From contig CM063244.1 of assembly GCA_032158295.1 (NCBI GenBank), positions 29,737,715 to 29,801,714 on the forward strand: a stretch of DNA of 64,000 nucleotides, written 5' to 3'. The notes beneath the pieces were generated by a model. It ran no database searches. It was not told the origin of the DNA and saw only the letters and a program-made list of their open reading frames with translations. Position 1 is the stretch's first letter. Every line of letters starts with the position of its first letter. This document shows, one piece after another, positions 12,066-25,300 of the stretch. A program made the translations under genes and the position numbers. This DNA comes from Pycnopodia helianthoides. Lineage: Eukaryota > Echinodermata > Asteroidea > Forcipulatida > Asteriidae.

Positions 12066-12984
12066 AAACTCAATTCAAACGCATCAAAGTTCAACTTTCT
12101 ACTTTTCAATTTCCTTTTCCTAGATTCGGTTTCCCCCTTTTTTAATAGCCCTCATTTTGAGTGGCCTGTTTTAGAGCCTACATTGTGATTGACAATTTCC
12201 AATAAGGGTTCTTCTACATGCATTACCCAACACAGGACTATGACTATCTATAGCTTGAGCTTGATATTGACACTTCTTGTCATGGTTAAGTCTTAAACTT
12301 CAAAAAGCATATTTGCCCTGATGCAGCACACATCAAATAATCCACAGTAACAAATAGTCACTTTTCCCACTTCATTTATTCTATCAAATATAGAATACAG
12401 GAATTATCAGGCTTGATAAACCACATCCATCAATGAAAAAGTGTTCACCTGATGGCTAGTTTACCAGCAAACAAATTCTACTGAATGTTCACTTTAGGTT
12501 CCATCATTATACAAGCTGACAAAGTTTTACCCTGTTGTGACCAGAAAAGTATTTTTTTGCAACTCAGACAAAAGTTCTCTGTTCATTTTTTTTTTATTGA
12601 AACAATGGAAAGTGAAACTTAAGATTTGTTTCAATATCATTTAGAGTCAAATCTATGTATATTTGAAAGAAACCATTCTGGTTTCACTTTACTGATATGG
12701 AATTAAAGCAGAGTTGTATGACTTGTGACTCATTTGAGTCCGACTCGTGTTTTTGTTGATCCAAATTCTGGTGCTCACCAGTAAATAAAATCACAGAATT
12801 TTTCACACTATAGGGGTGGCCTTCTTCAGGGCGTACATTGCAATGAGGAAACACTGGGAACATCATTTGGACATGCCCGTGTTTTTCACTTTTCCCCTGT
12901 GTACAGCAGTGAGCCATTCATCTTTACTGCACGTCAACTTGGCTTAAAGATAAATTCATTATTACACGCGCACTCATGGTATTT

Positions 12985-13066
12985 GGACTAATATAGCGCA
13001 TCTGCTTCCTATATCCAACTTGGCCTTCGACCTTGTTAGATATGGGACCCAGAAGCGCTATATTTT
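12985..13066. mobile_element. Small palindromic element
   Basis: AATATAGCGCATCTGCTTCC and the inverse GGACCCAGAAGCGCTATATT bracket a short loop, giving an imperfect hairpin of about 80 bp. Bases 12066-12984 and 13067-13608 on either side hold nothing I recognise. Confidence 0.45.
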
Positions 13067-13608
13067 GTTGTTGTCAACTTGCGCTTGTGTTATAGCTTAC
13101 AATATCTGTTTCTTATAAATTTCTTTTAAAGTTTATTTAAATAATCATTTCTATTTCATAAAAATAAGAGGCACTCAAGTTCATTAGGGCATAAATAAAT
13201 ATTTAAAAATTATTGATAATACCTTAAAGTACCATAACTGTAGGACACCAGGAAATACTAACTCTACCGTTCAGCAGCATTTATTTAAATTTAATTGTTC
13301 AAGGTTTGGTGAATGACTAAGTATTGATGTTTTTATAGTCTTCAGCAACACCCACATAAACAATTCACTTGCTAACATGGCTAGATTCCTTCTGTGACGT
13401 CATCTTTACATAATATATTCATGATCATAGAGTATTCCAGATGCCAATTGTTCTGGGTTGGGGTCTGCCAAAAAATATGTGTTCTTTCTATTAAAATATT
13501 CACTATAGATAAGATATTATGTAATGCATGTGACATCACACAAGGAATTTAGCCATGTCAGCAAGTGACCTATTTATGAGCGCATTTCTGAAGACTGTTA
13601 TTTTTCAC

Positions 13609-16600
13609 TTAGACTAGTGGGATTTCTGAAAAAGGGCCTTGTATAAGGTTCAAGGAGCATTTTTGAGTAAAAGTGGGGAACCAGGTGTTTTAACATAATT
13701 TGGGTATGCTGATTCCGAAAAAACCGGTTCCCAAGCGAAATTTTGAATTTTTGACCATCTAATTTGCATAAACAAAATGGCCGTAAAATTGAAAATTTTG
13801 AGCCTTTTTTAACCATTTCCTGCAATATCTCTGTAACCCAGCAAGCAAAAATGACAAATAATATGTCTGTACCTATGTATTAAAGGTCAGAGAATAGGAT
13901 TAAGACATTTTTGAAGTAATTAGTGGTAAATAATACTCATAAATATGCAAATTAGTAGCCGCCATTACAGACAAATCGTTTTTCTCCACTATCTATGTAA
14001 CAAGGCAAGCAAACATGACAATTGAAGTGTCTTTACCTATATTTTGAGGGTCAGAGATTATAATAAATATAATTCTGAAGTAATTAGTGGTACACAATAC
14101 TCATAAGTATGTTAATTAGTGATTGCAATTACAGAAAAAAACATTTTTCTCAAATATTTCTGTAAATATGCAAGCAAACATGACAAATGAAGTGTGTTTA
14201 CCTATGTTTTGAAGGTCAAAGGAATTAAAGGATTGAGGCAATTCTGTAGTATTTTAGTGTTAAACATACGCATAATATGCAAATTAGTGGCCGCCATTAA
14301 AAAAATGTTCTCCTATATCTGTGTAACTTGGGAAACAAACATTACAAATGAAGTGTCTTTACCTATGTTTTGAGGGTCAAGCAATGTGATCAGTGATAAT
14401 ACAGATGCTTTTTTCAAATGAGCTTCTTATAGCTACAAATACTTAATTCATACAAGGAGTTTGACCATCAAGCTGTTACTGACATGTACACATTGCTATG
14501 CATTGTAACCTAGATTTGCAGCATTTGCAAAGTCGCATCCGGCATTGCTTCTGGCATGCAAACACAATAATTTTCAGGTGACTTCCAGGAAGTGGACCCA
14601 ATGACATCAGTATGGCTATTATAGTCCTGAATCACCATGTGTTCCCATCCCATGTCAATGGGCTCAGGTATGGCACAGTGAGCATTTCTCCAAACCATTG
14701 CTTTATAGCGTACCTGCATCGAATTGACGCAGAGAGAACACTTGTTGGGGACATTGATTATAGTTTCCCAGTCTTAGAGAACAACAGTTTACGTAGATCA
14801 TTATATTCTGCACACAATGTCTCTGAAGATTGAACTGTCTCTTCTGTGAGTTCGCGGATTCCTAAGCTTTTGAGCAGTAGAATGTGAGAGGTCGTCTTCA
14901 GCCAACGCCATCTCGGGAGCCTCCTGACGGTTGCTTGTGGCTCACCCTGGCCTGCATCATCATCGTCCTCAGCTCAGCAGTTTCTTGTTGCCATGCGCCC
15001 TTCTTCTGCTAGTGATTCTCCTCCTGCCCCTTCTCCTAGCTCAATCGACGGGTTCCCACAGCACTAATGGGCATGCAGAGACTACATGTATCTCAAATGA
15101 CACAAACAGTGGTCAGCCGACCTTATCCTTCGTTCCCTGACCTTTGCAGATACTCTGAGCAGGGTGCCATAGAGCTGGACACGCGGTCGTTGAGTGCCAA
15201 CCTCAGCATTCGGGTGTAGACGCCGTCTATAGTTCTCTCTCGGGCGTGGCTGTCATAGTTCACCTCTTGGCTCCATGAAGAAGTACAGACTTAACTGTAG
15301 CCACAAACAGACACCTCTTGGTGTCGTTGGTCAGACCAGATCTCCACACACACTCGCTCATGCCATGAAAGGCCTTCCGTGGCAGAGCTTTCCTCACTCT
15401 CATCTAGCTCTAAGTCGATCCTATGTGGGCACAAATGTATTTGAACTCCTCAACAACCTCTTGGGAAGCGATAAAACTGTCTTCCGAGTTGAACGCCATC
15501 ATCTTGGTCTCCTTTGAGTTTAACTGAAGCCTTAATCTGCTAAATTGGAGCTCAACAGCTGCAAGCACTTCTTGTGCTTGTTCCATCGTGTTGGAGAGGA
15601 GACAATTGTCATCAACCAAGTCCAGGTCAGTGATTACCACTGCTGGCACTCTCCAACTTCAGCAATTGATGGTGCTCTTTGAAGACTGCGATGCGGACCT
15701 TTTGGTGGCATGCTTGATTGTCTCTTCTCAAGATGGCATTGTCTCTTCTCAAAGTTAAAAAGTTGTCTTCTGTTAAATAGCTTCAGGATAGACTATGACT
15801 TTAGTTATCTGCCAGATTGGACTTGGTTCGGCAAGTGATATATGAACTGGCAGAAGCTTGGCATCATAACAGCTGGCAAGTGTTAACTGGACAACCGGCT
15901 TCATAGGCAGTAACAAGGCATCGGAGAACGTTTCTACCTGCCTTCAGGATAGTTGTTTTGTCTTTGTCAACTTTTTTTGTTGGGCAGATACAGAGAAAAG
16001 ACATTCAATGGACCCGTTGCTACCAGAACACGACACATACAAGCCTCTTGACCAATCAGGCGGCATGTTGATGGTCGTAATGTGCCTCTTCCAAAAAACA
16101 GAAACAATTTATGTGGTTTCCTGTCCTGATAATAAAATTGATCTCTGTCTGAGAAACTGTGTTTTCAGGCACCTGATGATCAGAACATTCTTGTTGCCGA
16201 GGAGTTCAGAGAAGAACCTAAAGTTAGATTGTCAAAGTCAACCACCGATTTGACTAAACTGAGAGCCAAACATAAATGAGAAGCTGACACTAGGTTGGTG
16301 TTATCCATGCTGTGCACAGCCAGTTTAATACAGTTTTTTTGTCTTCAATGGATACTGGTTCTTGTGCTTTTGGTTTCCAACTTCTCACGTGTGAATGCCT
16401 TTGGATGTTGTCTGGTCCCGCCATGAAATGCCAATATATGCGGCTTTCAATAACCTACCAACCTATACCACGTCGAGTATTAAACAGGAACAAATCTTTT
16501 ACCATTTCATGCATTAAATGGGTGTGTAACCACGTCCTACTTAGCAAATTAGGCATGCACTGTTCTCTAAAACTGGGAAAACAGAAACAATGTCCCCAAT

Positions 16601-17849
16601 GAGTGAAGCTCTCCGCTTCAATTTGATACATGTACGCTATCAAGCAATGATTTGGAGAAATACCCACCACTGTTCTATACCTGAGCCAGTTGATTTGGGA
16701 TGGTAACACATGGTGATTCAGGACTATAGCCCCTTATGATGTCATTGGGTCCAATTCCTAAAAGTTACCTGGAAATGATTTCGTTTGCATGCCAGAAGCA
16801 TGATCAAACTCCTTGTATGATGAATACGATTATAGTTAAAGAAACAGTTTATTTTATACCCGACTGAGCATAAGGGATTTGTAATTGAGACCAGTTGCCT
16901 CATCACACTGTATTATTGTCAAGTAGTATTTGGGGGTAAAGTTAGGAACCTAACATTTTAGCATTGATACATAAATAATTATGCAATTCATTGGTAGCTA
17001 TACTAGCTCATTTGCATAATTAAGCATTGATAGCTATACTAGCTCATTTGCATATTTAGGCATCTGGCTCATCACTGATCACATTGCTTGACCCTCAAAA
17101 CAAAGGAAAATACACTTCAATCGTAATGTTTGTTTGACTAGTTACAGAGATATATGAGAAAAATTATTTTTGGGTAATGTCGGCCACTAATTTGCATATT
17201 TATGAGTATTGTTCCACTAATTACTTCATAAATGTCTTAATTCTTTTCTTTGACCTTTAAAACATAGGCAAACACGTTTCAATTGTAATTTTTGCTTGCC
17301 TAGTTACAGAGATATAGGAGAAAATGTTTTTTCTGTAATGGCGGCCACTAATTTGCATATTTATGAGTATTGTGTACCACTAATTACTTCAGAATTATAT
17401 TAATTATAATCTCTGACCCTCAAAATATAGGTAAAGACACTTCAATTGTCATGTTTGCTTGCCTTGTTACATAGATAGTGGAGAAAAAACGATTTTTCTG
17501 TAATGGCGGCTACTAATTTGCATATTTATGGGTATTATTTACCACTAATTACTTCAAAAATGTCTTAATCCTATTCTCTGACCTTCAATACATAAGTACA
17601 GACATATCATTTGTCATTTTTGCTTGCTGGGTTACAGAGATATTGCAGGAAATAGTTAAAAAAGGCTCAAAATTGGCAATTTTACGGCCATTTTGTTTAT
17701 GCAAATTAGATGGTCAAAAATTCAAAATTTCGCTTGGGAACCGGTTTTTTCGGAATCAGCATAACAAAATTATGTAAAAAAGTCTGGTTTCCACTTTTAC
17801 TACAAAATGCCCCTAACAGTCACAATTTTCAGAAATCCCACTAGTCTAA
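13609..17849. mobile_element. 4.2-kb foldback element with arms of about 1.2 kb
   Basis: The left arm (13609 to about 14830) and right arm (about 16540 to 17849) are diverged inverted copies. They start and end with TTAGACTAGTGGGATTTCTG and its inverse. Each arm carries about 3.5 tandem units of roughly 163 bp, with blocks such as GTAATTAGTGGTA and GCAAGCAAACATGACA. The innermost arm segments (14510-14830 and 16540-16800) also match in inverse. The loop holds LINE remnants. No transposase and no clear target duplication were found. Confidence 0.7.
14840..15720 (-). pseudogene. Degenerate LINE reverse transcriptase in the foldback loop
   Basis: On the minus strand, 15649-15410 reads ITDLDLVDDNCLLSN, then LQLNSKETKMMAFN. 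This matches the 'A-D-D-hydrophobic' palm motif and following segment of non-LTR reverse transcriptases; the motif is altered to LVDDN. Further downstream, near 15230, a YTRMLRLALNDR stretch matches the C-terminal region of the same families. Stops and frameshifts separate the pieces, so it is a dead fragment. Confidence 0.62.
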
Positions 17850-17971
17850 CTGAAGTAGATAAATCATGTGAAAATATACAGGAAGACACAACATGATTTT
17901 TCCCATCTTAATTACTGTATTTAATAGATGAAACTGTATAATAACTATAAGGTGTAAAATTAAAACATCAA

Positions 17972-18131
17972 GGGTCGATTTCACAAAACTCTTCCTAAAT
18001 TAGGACTAGTCCTAGGCAATGCTAAGAGATAGGACTAGTCCTAAGTTAGGACCAGTACTTAGGACTAGTCCTATCTCTTAGCATTGCCTAGGACTAGTCC
18101 TAAGTTAGTAAGAGTTTTGTGAAATCGACCC
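17972..18131. mobile_element. Palindromic MITE, GGGTCGATTTCACAAA family, copy 1
   Basis: The element folds almost completely on itself: GGGTCGATTTCACAAAACTC at the left, its inverse at the right, and ACTAGTCCTA palindromes inside. It is about 160 bp. Copy 2 is at 20091-20200. Confidence 0.75.
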
Positions 18132-19039
18132 CAATACTTAGTAATTCACCAAACCTTTAAACACAGTTTCATCCCCCACCTTCTATAACTATCATCATAA
18201 TCATTCCAGCACACAAGTTCAAATTTTTTGTTTACAGTCTTCTCTGTCCATGCTACACAGAGCTGGGTCATCCTTTTTATCTGTACACTTGAACTCCCTC
18301 TCTTAAAGAGCTACTTGAACGAGAGTAAAGAAAACGTATTGTTTGCTGAAATTCAATTTACAAGTGCTCAATGAATGCAGACATACAGTTCACGTCGTAT
18401 ACAAATGTTTTATAAGTACACAAAAAAATACCATTTTGACCACGACTCAACATTCGCGAAAAGCCCCGTGACGTCATCAAATCTGTGTGACTTCATGTGT
18501 GGGAGTGGTGTTTTTAAACCACTGTGATGTGCAGTATGTACCCATTGCAATGGAAAGAGCACAGTTCTTAGGCAACGTCGAAAAGAAAAGCCTAAAAAAT
18601 GTTAGATAGCAGCGGGTCACAAGAGTGATTTATTATATACAAAGAAGAGGTATACTCTACAAGCACTGCTGGTAATATTGAAAAGTTGAGTCACTTGATA
18701 ATTCATCAAGTCCTTGTTTATGAAAATTCACAAAGAACAAAATGTGAAATCTCAACTTCACAAAATCAAATTTGCGTCAATTCTTGTTTACAAAAATGTG
18801 GAATTTCAGTTCACAAATCAAATAGATGCGAGTGCTCTATGCTGGAGTGGTCAGCACTAGTGAGCTGGTCACATGTAGGAAGGGAACAGGAGGACTGTGT
18901 TTGGACCCGGCTGAGGCCCCCATAGATAGACATAACTGCTCTATTTTAAAACTGTGATAGTCACATTAATATGGATGGATTATAACTGAACAGTAAGGTG
19001 TGATGTTGCAGCTGTTTCCACGGACAAGGCATTTCATGT
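18132..19039. other. 3' flank / probable 3' UTR of the Roco gene
   Basis: No coding sequence was recognised. The part adjoining 19040 must hold the 3' UTR of the minus-strand Roco gene. A minus-strand AATAAA (TTTATT on plus, near 18629) is a candidate poly(A) signal. Confidence 0.4.
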
Positions 19040-19353
19040 TCAATCGCTCAGACTCAGAGTATCTGCTTTATCTCCAGTATAGTTTTTAATCTTTTCTGCT
19101 AAGTCACCACGGCCCACTTCTTCCAATGCTTTCACAAGATCCTCTTTTTTACTTTCCACACTTTTTCCTGTGCTCTGCTTCCATTTATTCAGCATGTTGA
19201 ATATTTGGCTATGGACATCATCTTTTGAATTCACCTTGAACTTTTGAACCTTGCTGTTTGGGAACCCCAAGCAGCGCGCTACTCTTTCCCATTCTGATAC
19301 AAGGTTGTCAGCAATGAGATCCAGGTTTCTTTCACTCAACAACCCTCTGCCCA
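19040..19353 (-). CDS. Roco gene last exon: Death domain
   Basis: It encodes about 104 residues ending LSLSD-stop. The Death-domain pattern is clear: LDLIADNLVSEWERVARCLG at the start, MLNKWKQSTGK in the middle, then LVKALEEVGRGDLAEKI. Death domains mediate homotypic assembly in apoptosis and innate immune signalling. Here the domain is C-terminal, as in DAPK1. The acceptor CTACAG joins in phase to exon 20819-20552. Confidence 0.9.
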
Positions 19354-22300
19354 CTGTAGAATAAATAATGCAAAGTTTTAGTTTTTTGTTTTTAACAATT
19401 AGCAGAAAGTGTTCTTAAAGTAAAATTGTGATGGACAAAAAGGAAGTTATTGAGCATAACATCTGGGCCTAACTTCATGGCACTGCTTAGGCCTACTCTG
19501 TAAAGCATGTACTTGATCTGGGCTGTAAGCACAGAATTCTGTGAAAAAGCCGCACCGTGAAGTTGGGCCTTCCATATTTATGCCACTATTGGGAACTATT
19601 GCTTGGACAACAGACTTGTGAGGTGATTCCATTTTTTATGTAGTTCTGAGCATGTGCAGTTTCCTAGAATAATGGCTGTGCATGTACTTGGTAAGTCTGC
19701 TGCCACCTAGTGTACTCAACACTATCACATTGTCTTCCCATTCACATTATTGTCAAGTATGGACTAAAAATAATAATACTAACCAGTTCTTATATAGTGC
19801 TATATCACATTCGAGGGCATCACACAGTGCTCATTATTTTTTATTCACATGCAGAGCTATGTTTGAAACATAAGACCCATAAATACACAGATTCGAACAA
19901 AACAAGCAGACAAACTATATTTTGATTGATTGTCACAGCCTCTGAAAACTGTTTTTATTGCCAAAACATAAACTGTAGAGGATGCTGGAAAAACGTAATG
20001 GTTATCTGTTCTGACACTTAAGAGCTTGGGATACACCAAACCCCCACCATTGTTGGGTGTACAACATACCCAACAAATTTGGCACACCTGGGGCCGATTT
20101 CACAAAGAGATAAGACTAGTCTTATCTGAAGTTAGGACCAGTAACTGGTCTTAAGTTAAGACTAGTCCTAAGTTAGGAAGAGTTTTGTAAAATCGACCCC
20201 TGGCCTCTTTTCAATGTGTACACGTGACCTCCATCATTACTGGGCACCACGCCCGAAGTAGTTAATTGGCAAACAAATGCCAAACCATAAATTGGCACAC
20301 CTGGCATCTTTTCATGGCACACCTGGCATCCTCTCAGTGATAAGTGCAGTGGATTCTTTTACGTGCATTACACAACACATGGGACCTACGGCTTTACGTC
20401 CCAACCGAAGAACAAAGCAATAATCGATAAGTGTCTTGCTCAAGACCGGGATTCAAACCAACACTCTGCTGATCAAACACACCAAAGATTGACTCCAGTA
20501 CACTTGACCAATCGGCCAAACAGGCCAATAACTCTGTCCATATCATCTTACCTGTGTTCATCGAGTCTTTGGCGGGATTGATCTTTTTGGCAGCACTGAT
20601 CTCTGGTTCAAACATTGCTTTAAACTGATGGGTCTTTATCCCAACCTGCTGCAGCTTCTCTGTTCTGCAAGCAATACTTGTCTTTGCCAAGCATTCATCA
20701 AGAGGAAGAAAGTGTATGCATCCACGGCCGCACGGACATTGAACAGCGAGGCTGAAGTTTATGCGCTTGATCCAAAGATCCTTTAGGTTTTGAAGCTCAT
20801 TTTTCACAAACTCACGCACCTGTTTGAAATATAACAAAAACAGGCTAGAGTCATTACTGACACAAAAGTCTGAAACCAGGGTAAAAATGTCCACCTTTTT
20901 GAAACTCCTGGAGTTAAACACTTAAAGGAGCTTTGGTATAACTTTCAGCACATGAGAAGTTGATCAAAGAGCTTGTTTATTATTGACAAAAAGTTAACGG
21001 ATACTTGTTGTCAAAAAATTGTTAATGGCCTTACACCCTAGCCAAGCATCTTTCTAAAAGGCTTTTTTTTTAATGAGCAGACAAAAAACATCTGAGTTCA
21101 CTCAGAGAAAAAAAGACTGAGATTTCTCATTCCTTCAAGAATCCAGAGCCCCACCATAGAGCAAGGACAACAGATGACACCAAGTCTTATTGCAAACTCA
21201 GTCGAACCGGAATAAGACAAGCTTATTAAATACAAAGTTTCTTTAAGTTTTAGCAAAGAAAAATAAAGCAACATCGATGACAAATATGTAAAAAAGATAA
21301 AAGATGATCATGAAATAAGCCTAAGAGCTAATAGGAGTTAAGAAGATGTCAAGTTTGTGATGGCTATCAAGTTGCTTTCACAGCTCCAGATGCCCTTCCC
21401 CCCCCCCCACAAAGCAAACACCATGCGTTTGTCAACGCTGTAGATAAAGGACTTCTCACTGTTCTCCCATGGTTTAAACTTGTTTGAAAAGGTGACAATG
21501 GAGTACAGAAGCAAATACTACAAAGGTATATGTGGAAGGTCAACAGCAAAGGGAACGTTCAGATAATTGACAACCGACGTGAAAACGTTTCTAGAGCTGG
21601 TGTTGCTACCAGTTTGGTTTTGGATAGATAGAGATGGTATACTATTGTAAGGATACCTAAGATGGAGAAGAATAATCCACAAACCTTTTGCGTAACCTCA
21701 GGAGATGGTGTCTTTCTCCTTTTCATCTTTTCTTCCTTTGTGCGTCTTTTCTTGGAGCCCTGCTCTGGTGCCAAAATAACACTCACCTTCAAAAAAGGAG
21801 TAAAAGTTAGTCAAACTTTTGTGAGCTTTTTGTTGAGACACATAAAAAGTGTAAAAAAAACTGACTGTTTTTTTATAAGGTGAAGTATTCAGGTTTGCTA
21901 AATATTAGTGGGGGTTGAGTTGAAATGGCATAATAATAATAATTATATAATAAAAATACATTTTTATACAGCACTTTATCTACGGACGTCTCAAAGAGGT
22001 TATTACGTATTAAGACAGGTATGATAAGTTTTTTTAATTTTAAGACCAGTGTATATACCACCTTGAAAGTGTTTACAAGGTGATGCATCGTGATCTGCAG
22101 CCAACTATGCCAGAAACGATCTTAATTTGCATTTCTGACCACTGATGAAAACGGTCTATATTTTATAGATAATGCTCTAGCTGTGCCAAGACTACTAATC
22201 AGTGACAATACACCAAAATATGCCATGTTTCAGTCTTTTCGGACAACCAAAATTATTCCATAATGCTTAAAAACGAGACAAGGAAAGAGCTCATTTACTT

Positions 22301-25300
22301 GAATGTATGCTAGATCATTTATCCGTTCCATTTGCAGAACAAACTCATGTTGTATATCAACGAAGAAGCTTCCCCGATAGTACTCCAGACCAGGTTGTGT
22401 TCCTCCCAATGCCTGTGACCATCTCAACGCTCGTACAACTAGTCGATGAAACAATCCATCTGGTGGGATAAAAATAAAAAAGTCTCTTTGTTACTTTGGT
22501 TTCACCAGACACTGATGTGGGATCCGAACCTACGACCCACTCTTATAGATGACCTAACCACTAGACCACCAAGAGTGCCAAGTGACCAGTTACCAGAATC
22601 CTGTAATTAGCAGTGGGTGCCCAATACAATTTAATAAATGTACATATGTACTAATTGGATTGAGGTTATATGTTGATTTTACCAGGCCTGTAGGAATAGG
22701 GGTTGCTGTGGGTGCTGCTAGAATATACTCAAGCTCCTCCTACTTTCCATATTATATTGGTCTTATTCTTACCTAACCAAAAGAAATCCCTAAAAAGTAA
22801 AACCTAAAAACAAAAATTGATGTTGAATTCCCAGTGTTTTGGCGCTGTGTTCTAAACAATTTATTATTCTGCAATGCAATCTCGCCCAAAACAAGGCTAA
22901 AAACCACTGTTGGTAAGGGGTTACAAGAATAAAACATTTAAGATAAGAATAACTCAGGGGAGCTGAAGGTAGAAATTGATACTCCTTTTAAAAAAATCAG
23001 TCTAGACTGTAGGATGGAGGGAAACATACACCAGGCAAGGAGTTCCAAAGAGATGCAGCACGTGGAAAAACAGCTAGTGGAATGGCTCTTTGTTGTACAT
23101 CTCATCAAAGCGAGAGTACATGAGTGAGAACAAGCAGAAAGCCTGGTTTCATGCTCAAACAACCTGATAGGAGGAGGTTAGACAAGATGGTGGCACATTT
23201 ACCATCAACATTTCCGGCACAAATCAGCATGCATGCAACCAGCACCCGGAACTCCCTGGGTTTTACCAAATGTGTGATAAGCATCATTTACTCGGAGTCA
23301 AGTGGAGCCATATGGGGAATGAAATCCACAGGCTTTTGTGTTTTGTAGAATTACTTCTAATGACTGAATTAGAGCCTTGAAGAACCTGTAGTGTAGGCAC
23401 AATTTAACATTTTGGGACATTGCGTTATTTCCTCAATAACTATGGAACTACTCTGCAACAAACTCACCCGGGAGAAAGCTTTCAAAATCCACGACAAATT
23501 GATTTGCTGAGGTCTTTGGACCCTTGCTTGGTGGTGGTTTACTGCTTGCTGATGGTGTTCGTTTTTGTAGCATCGAAGGTACATAGTAAGACACATTATC
23601 GTTATCCTGCATGAGTTGGCAAAAATAAACTTTCCATCACTCTGATCTTGGAAAAAACACTTACCCAAAAAATAACTGGTTTTTTTTCCATTTCATTTTT
23701 TTCACTTGTAGACTTGCACTATTACTACCACAGTTCATTGGGCCTTAAACATTCCTGAAAGTATTTCCACTCCTTAGGAATATGCAGCACCAGCAGTCAA
23801 ATGGGCACATAGATTGCTAGTCATTCACATCCACAATCTCTACCCAGGCAGGTACCCATTTCCTCCTTGGTGATGAGAAGCAATTATCTATAGCAAACAA
23901 TGTATGTTTTTAGTGCCCCCGGAAAAATGGTGCGCATTCCTTTGTGGTATTCCCCTAAAAATGTACCTTATATTCGCTGCTGGCTCTAGACCTATTGGCC
24001 AGGACATGCAATGGGATGGGCAGCATTCATTAAAAAAAATTAAAACGTGAAACACTACATGTGTACAAGAAATCTTTATTACCTGATCAATGCGTTCACA
24101 GAGTAAATCAAACTTATCCATCAGACACAACAGTGGCTTCTTCTTTTGGGAGAACTTCTTCCACATATGATCTATTAATTCATCATTCAGAATTCCCTCC
24201 TCCTGCAGTCGTTGCCAGGATTTTATAAGACCCGACATCTGGTAACATGACAAAACAGTACAACAGAAAATATACAAACAACAATAAATCAACCATGTTA
24301 GTGCAGTTACCTAAAGCTCCTTTAGCTAGAGTGGCATGGGTGGAGGGAAGGGGCTTTAGCCAGCGCGCTCAAAACCCTTGTGTTCTTCTCCCCTTTTTCC
24401 ACCTCCACCAAGAGATTCAAATGGTTTTCGCAAAAAAAACAAACATTGCTTGTGCATAACCTCTAAACTAATTAAGAGAGTTTGAAAATGTGTACGTAGA
24501 CCTATGTCTTGCACTTCTTGTGTTTGAAAAGTAAAAACCACACTCAACACCCCCCCCCAAAAAAAAGAAGAAAATGTCTAGACATGCCCCTAGCTTAGGC
24601 AAACCAATTTTGTTTGTTTTTTACATGTAAAGAGGTTTGGACAAAATGAACACACCAATTAAACCTTTCCATCAAATTCTCAATGCATCCTGGGAAATGA
24701 TGGAAACGTTGCAGATGTGCATATGATGACAAACGCTGTTGTGTTTATTTGACGATTCCACAATGACATTTCTGAGGGTGGTTTGTTTTTGTCTGTGTGT
24801 TTGTTTGTTTGTTTGTATGTTGTTGTTTTGTTTTTTGTTTTTTTGGGGGTATTGATCTGTGTTTATTCAAATATCCAAGACAAAAACATTAGCATGTGAA
24901 CATAACAACAAACAAGAAACATGAGCCGTTGTTCTAGTTGACTTAGTGCTTGCTTTAAAATAAGTGGGAAACTAATGTTATACTCATTGGAAGAGTTTCA
25001 ACAAAGAGATGGTTTTTAAGGACTATTTGTAGAATCATCAATTTCTTCCTTCTGTCATGTCTGTGGAAACCTTGTCATTGTTTATTGTTACTCTTCCCTA
25101 AGAATTGTTGTCCTTTATCTTTAACCAATTAGGAGAAGTCTTAGACTTGAGTTATTTTGATAATCAATCAGAGACAATGGCACACCTGTTCTCGAGGAGG
25201 CATAACTGTGATGACTTTCTTGAAAGCGTCTATCAACCATTGAGGATCCAGAATGACTGTATCTCTCAACTCTTGCTTTTTACTGTCTCCTTCTCCTCCA

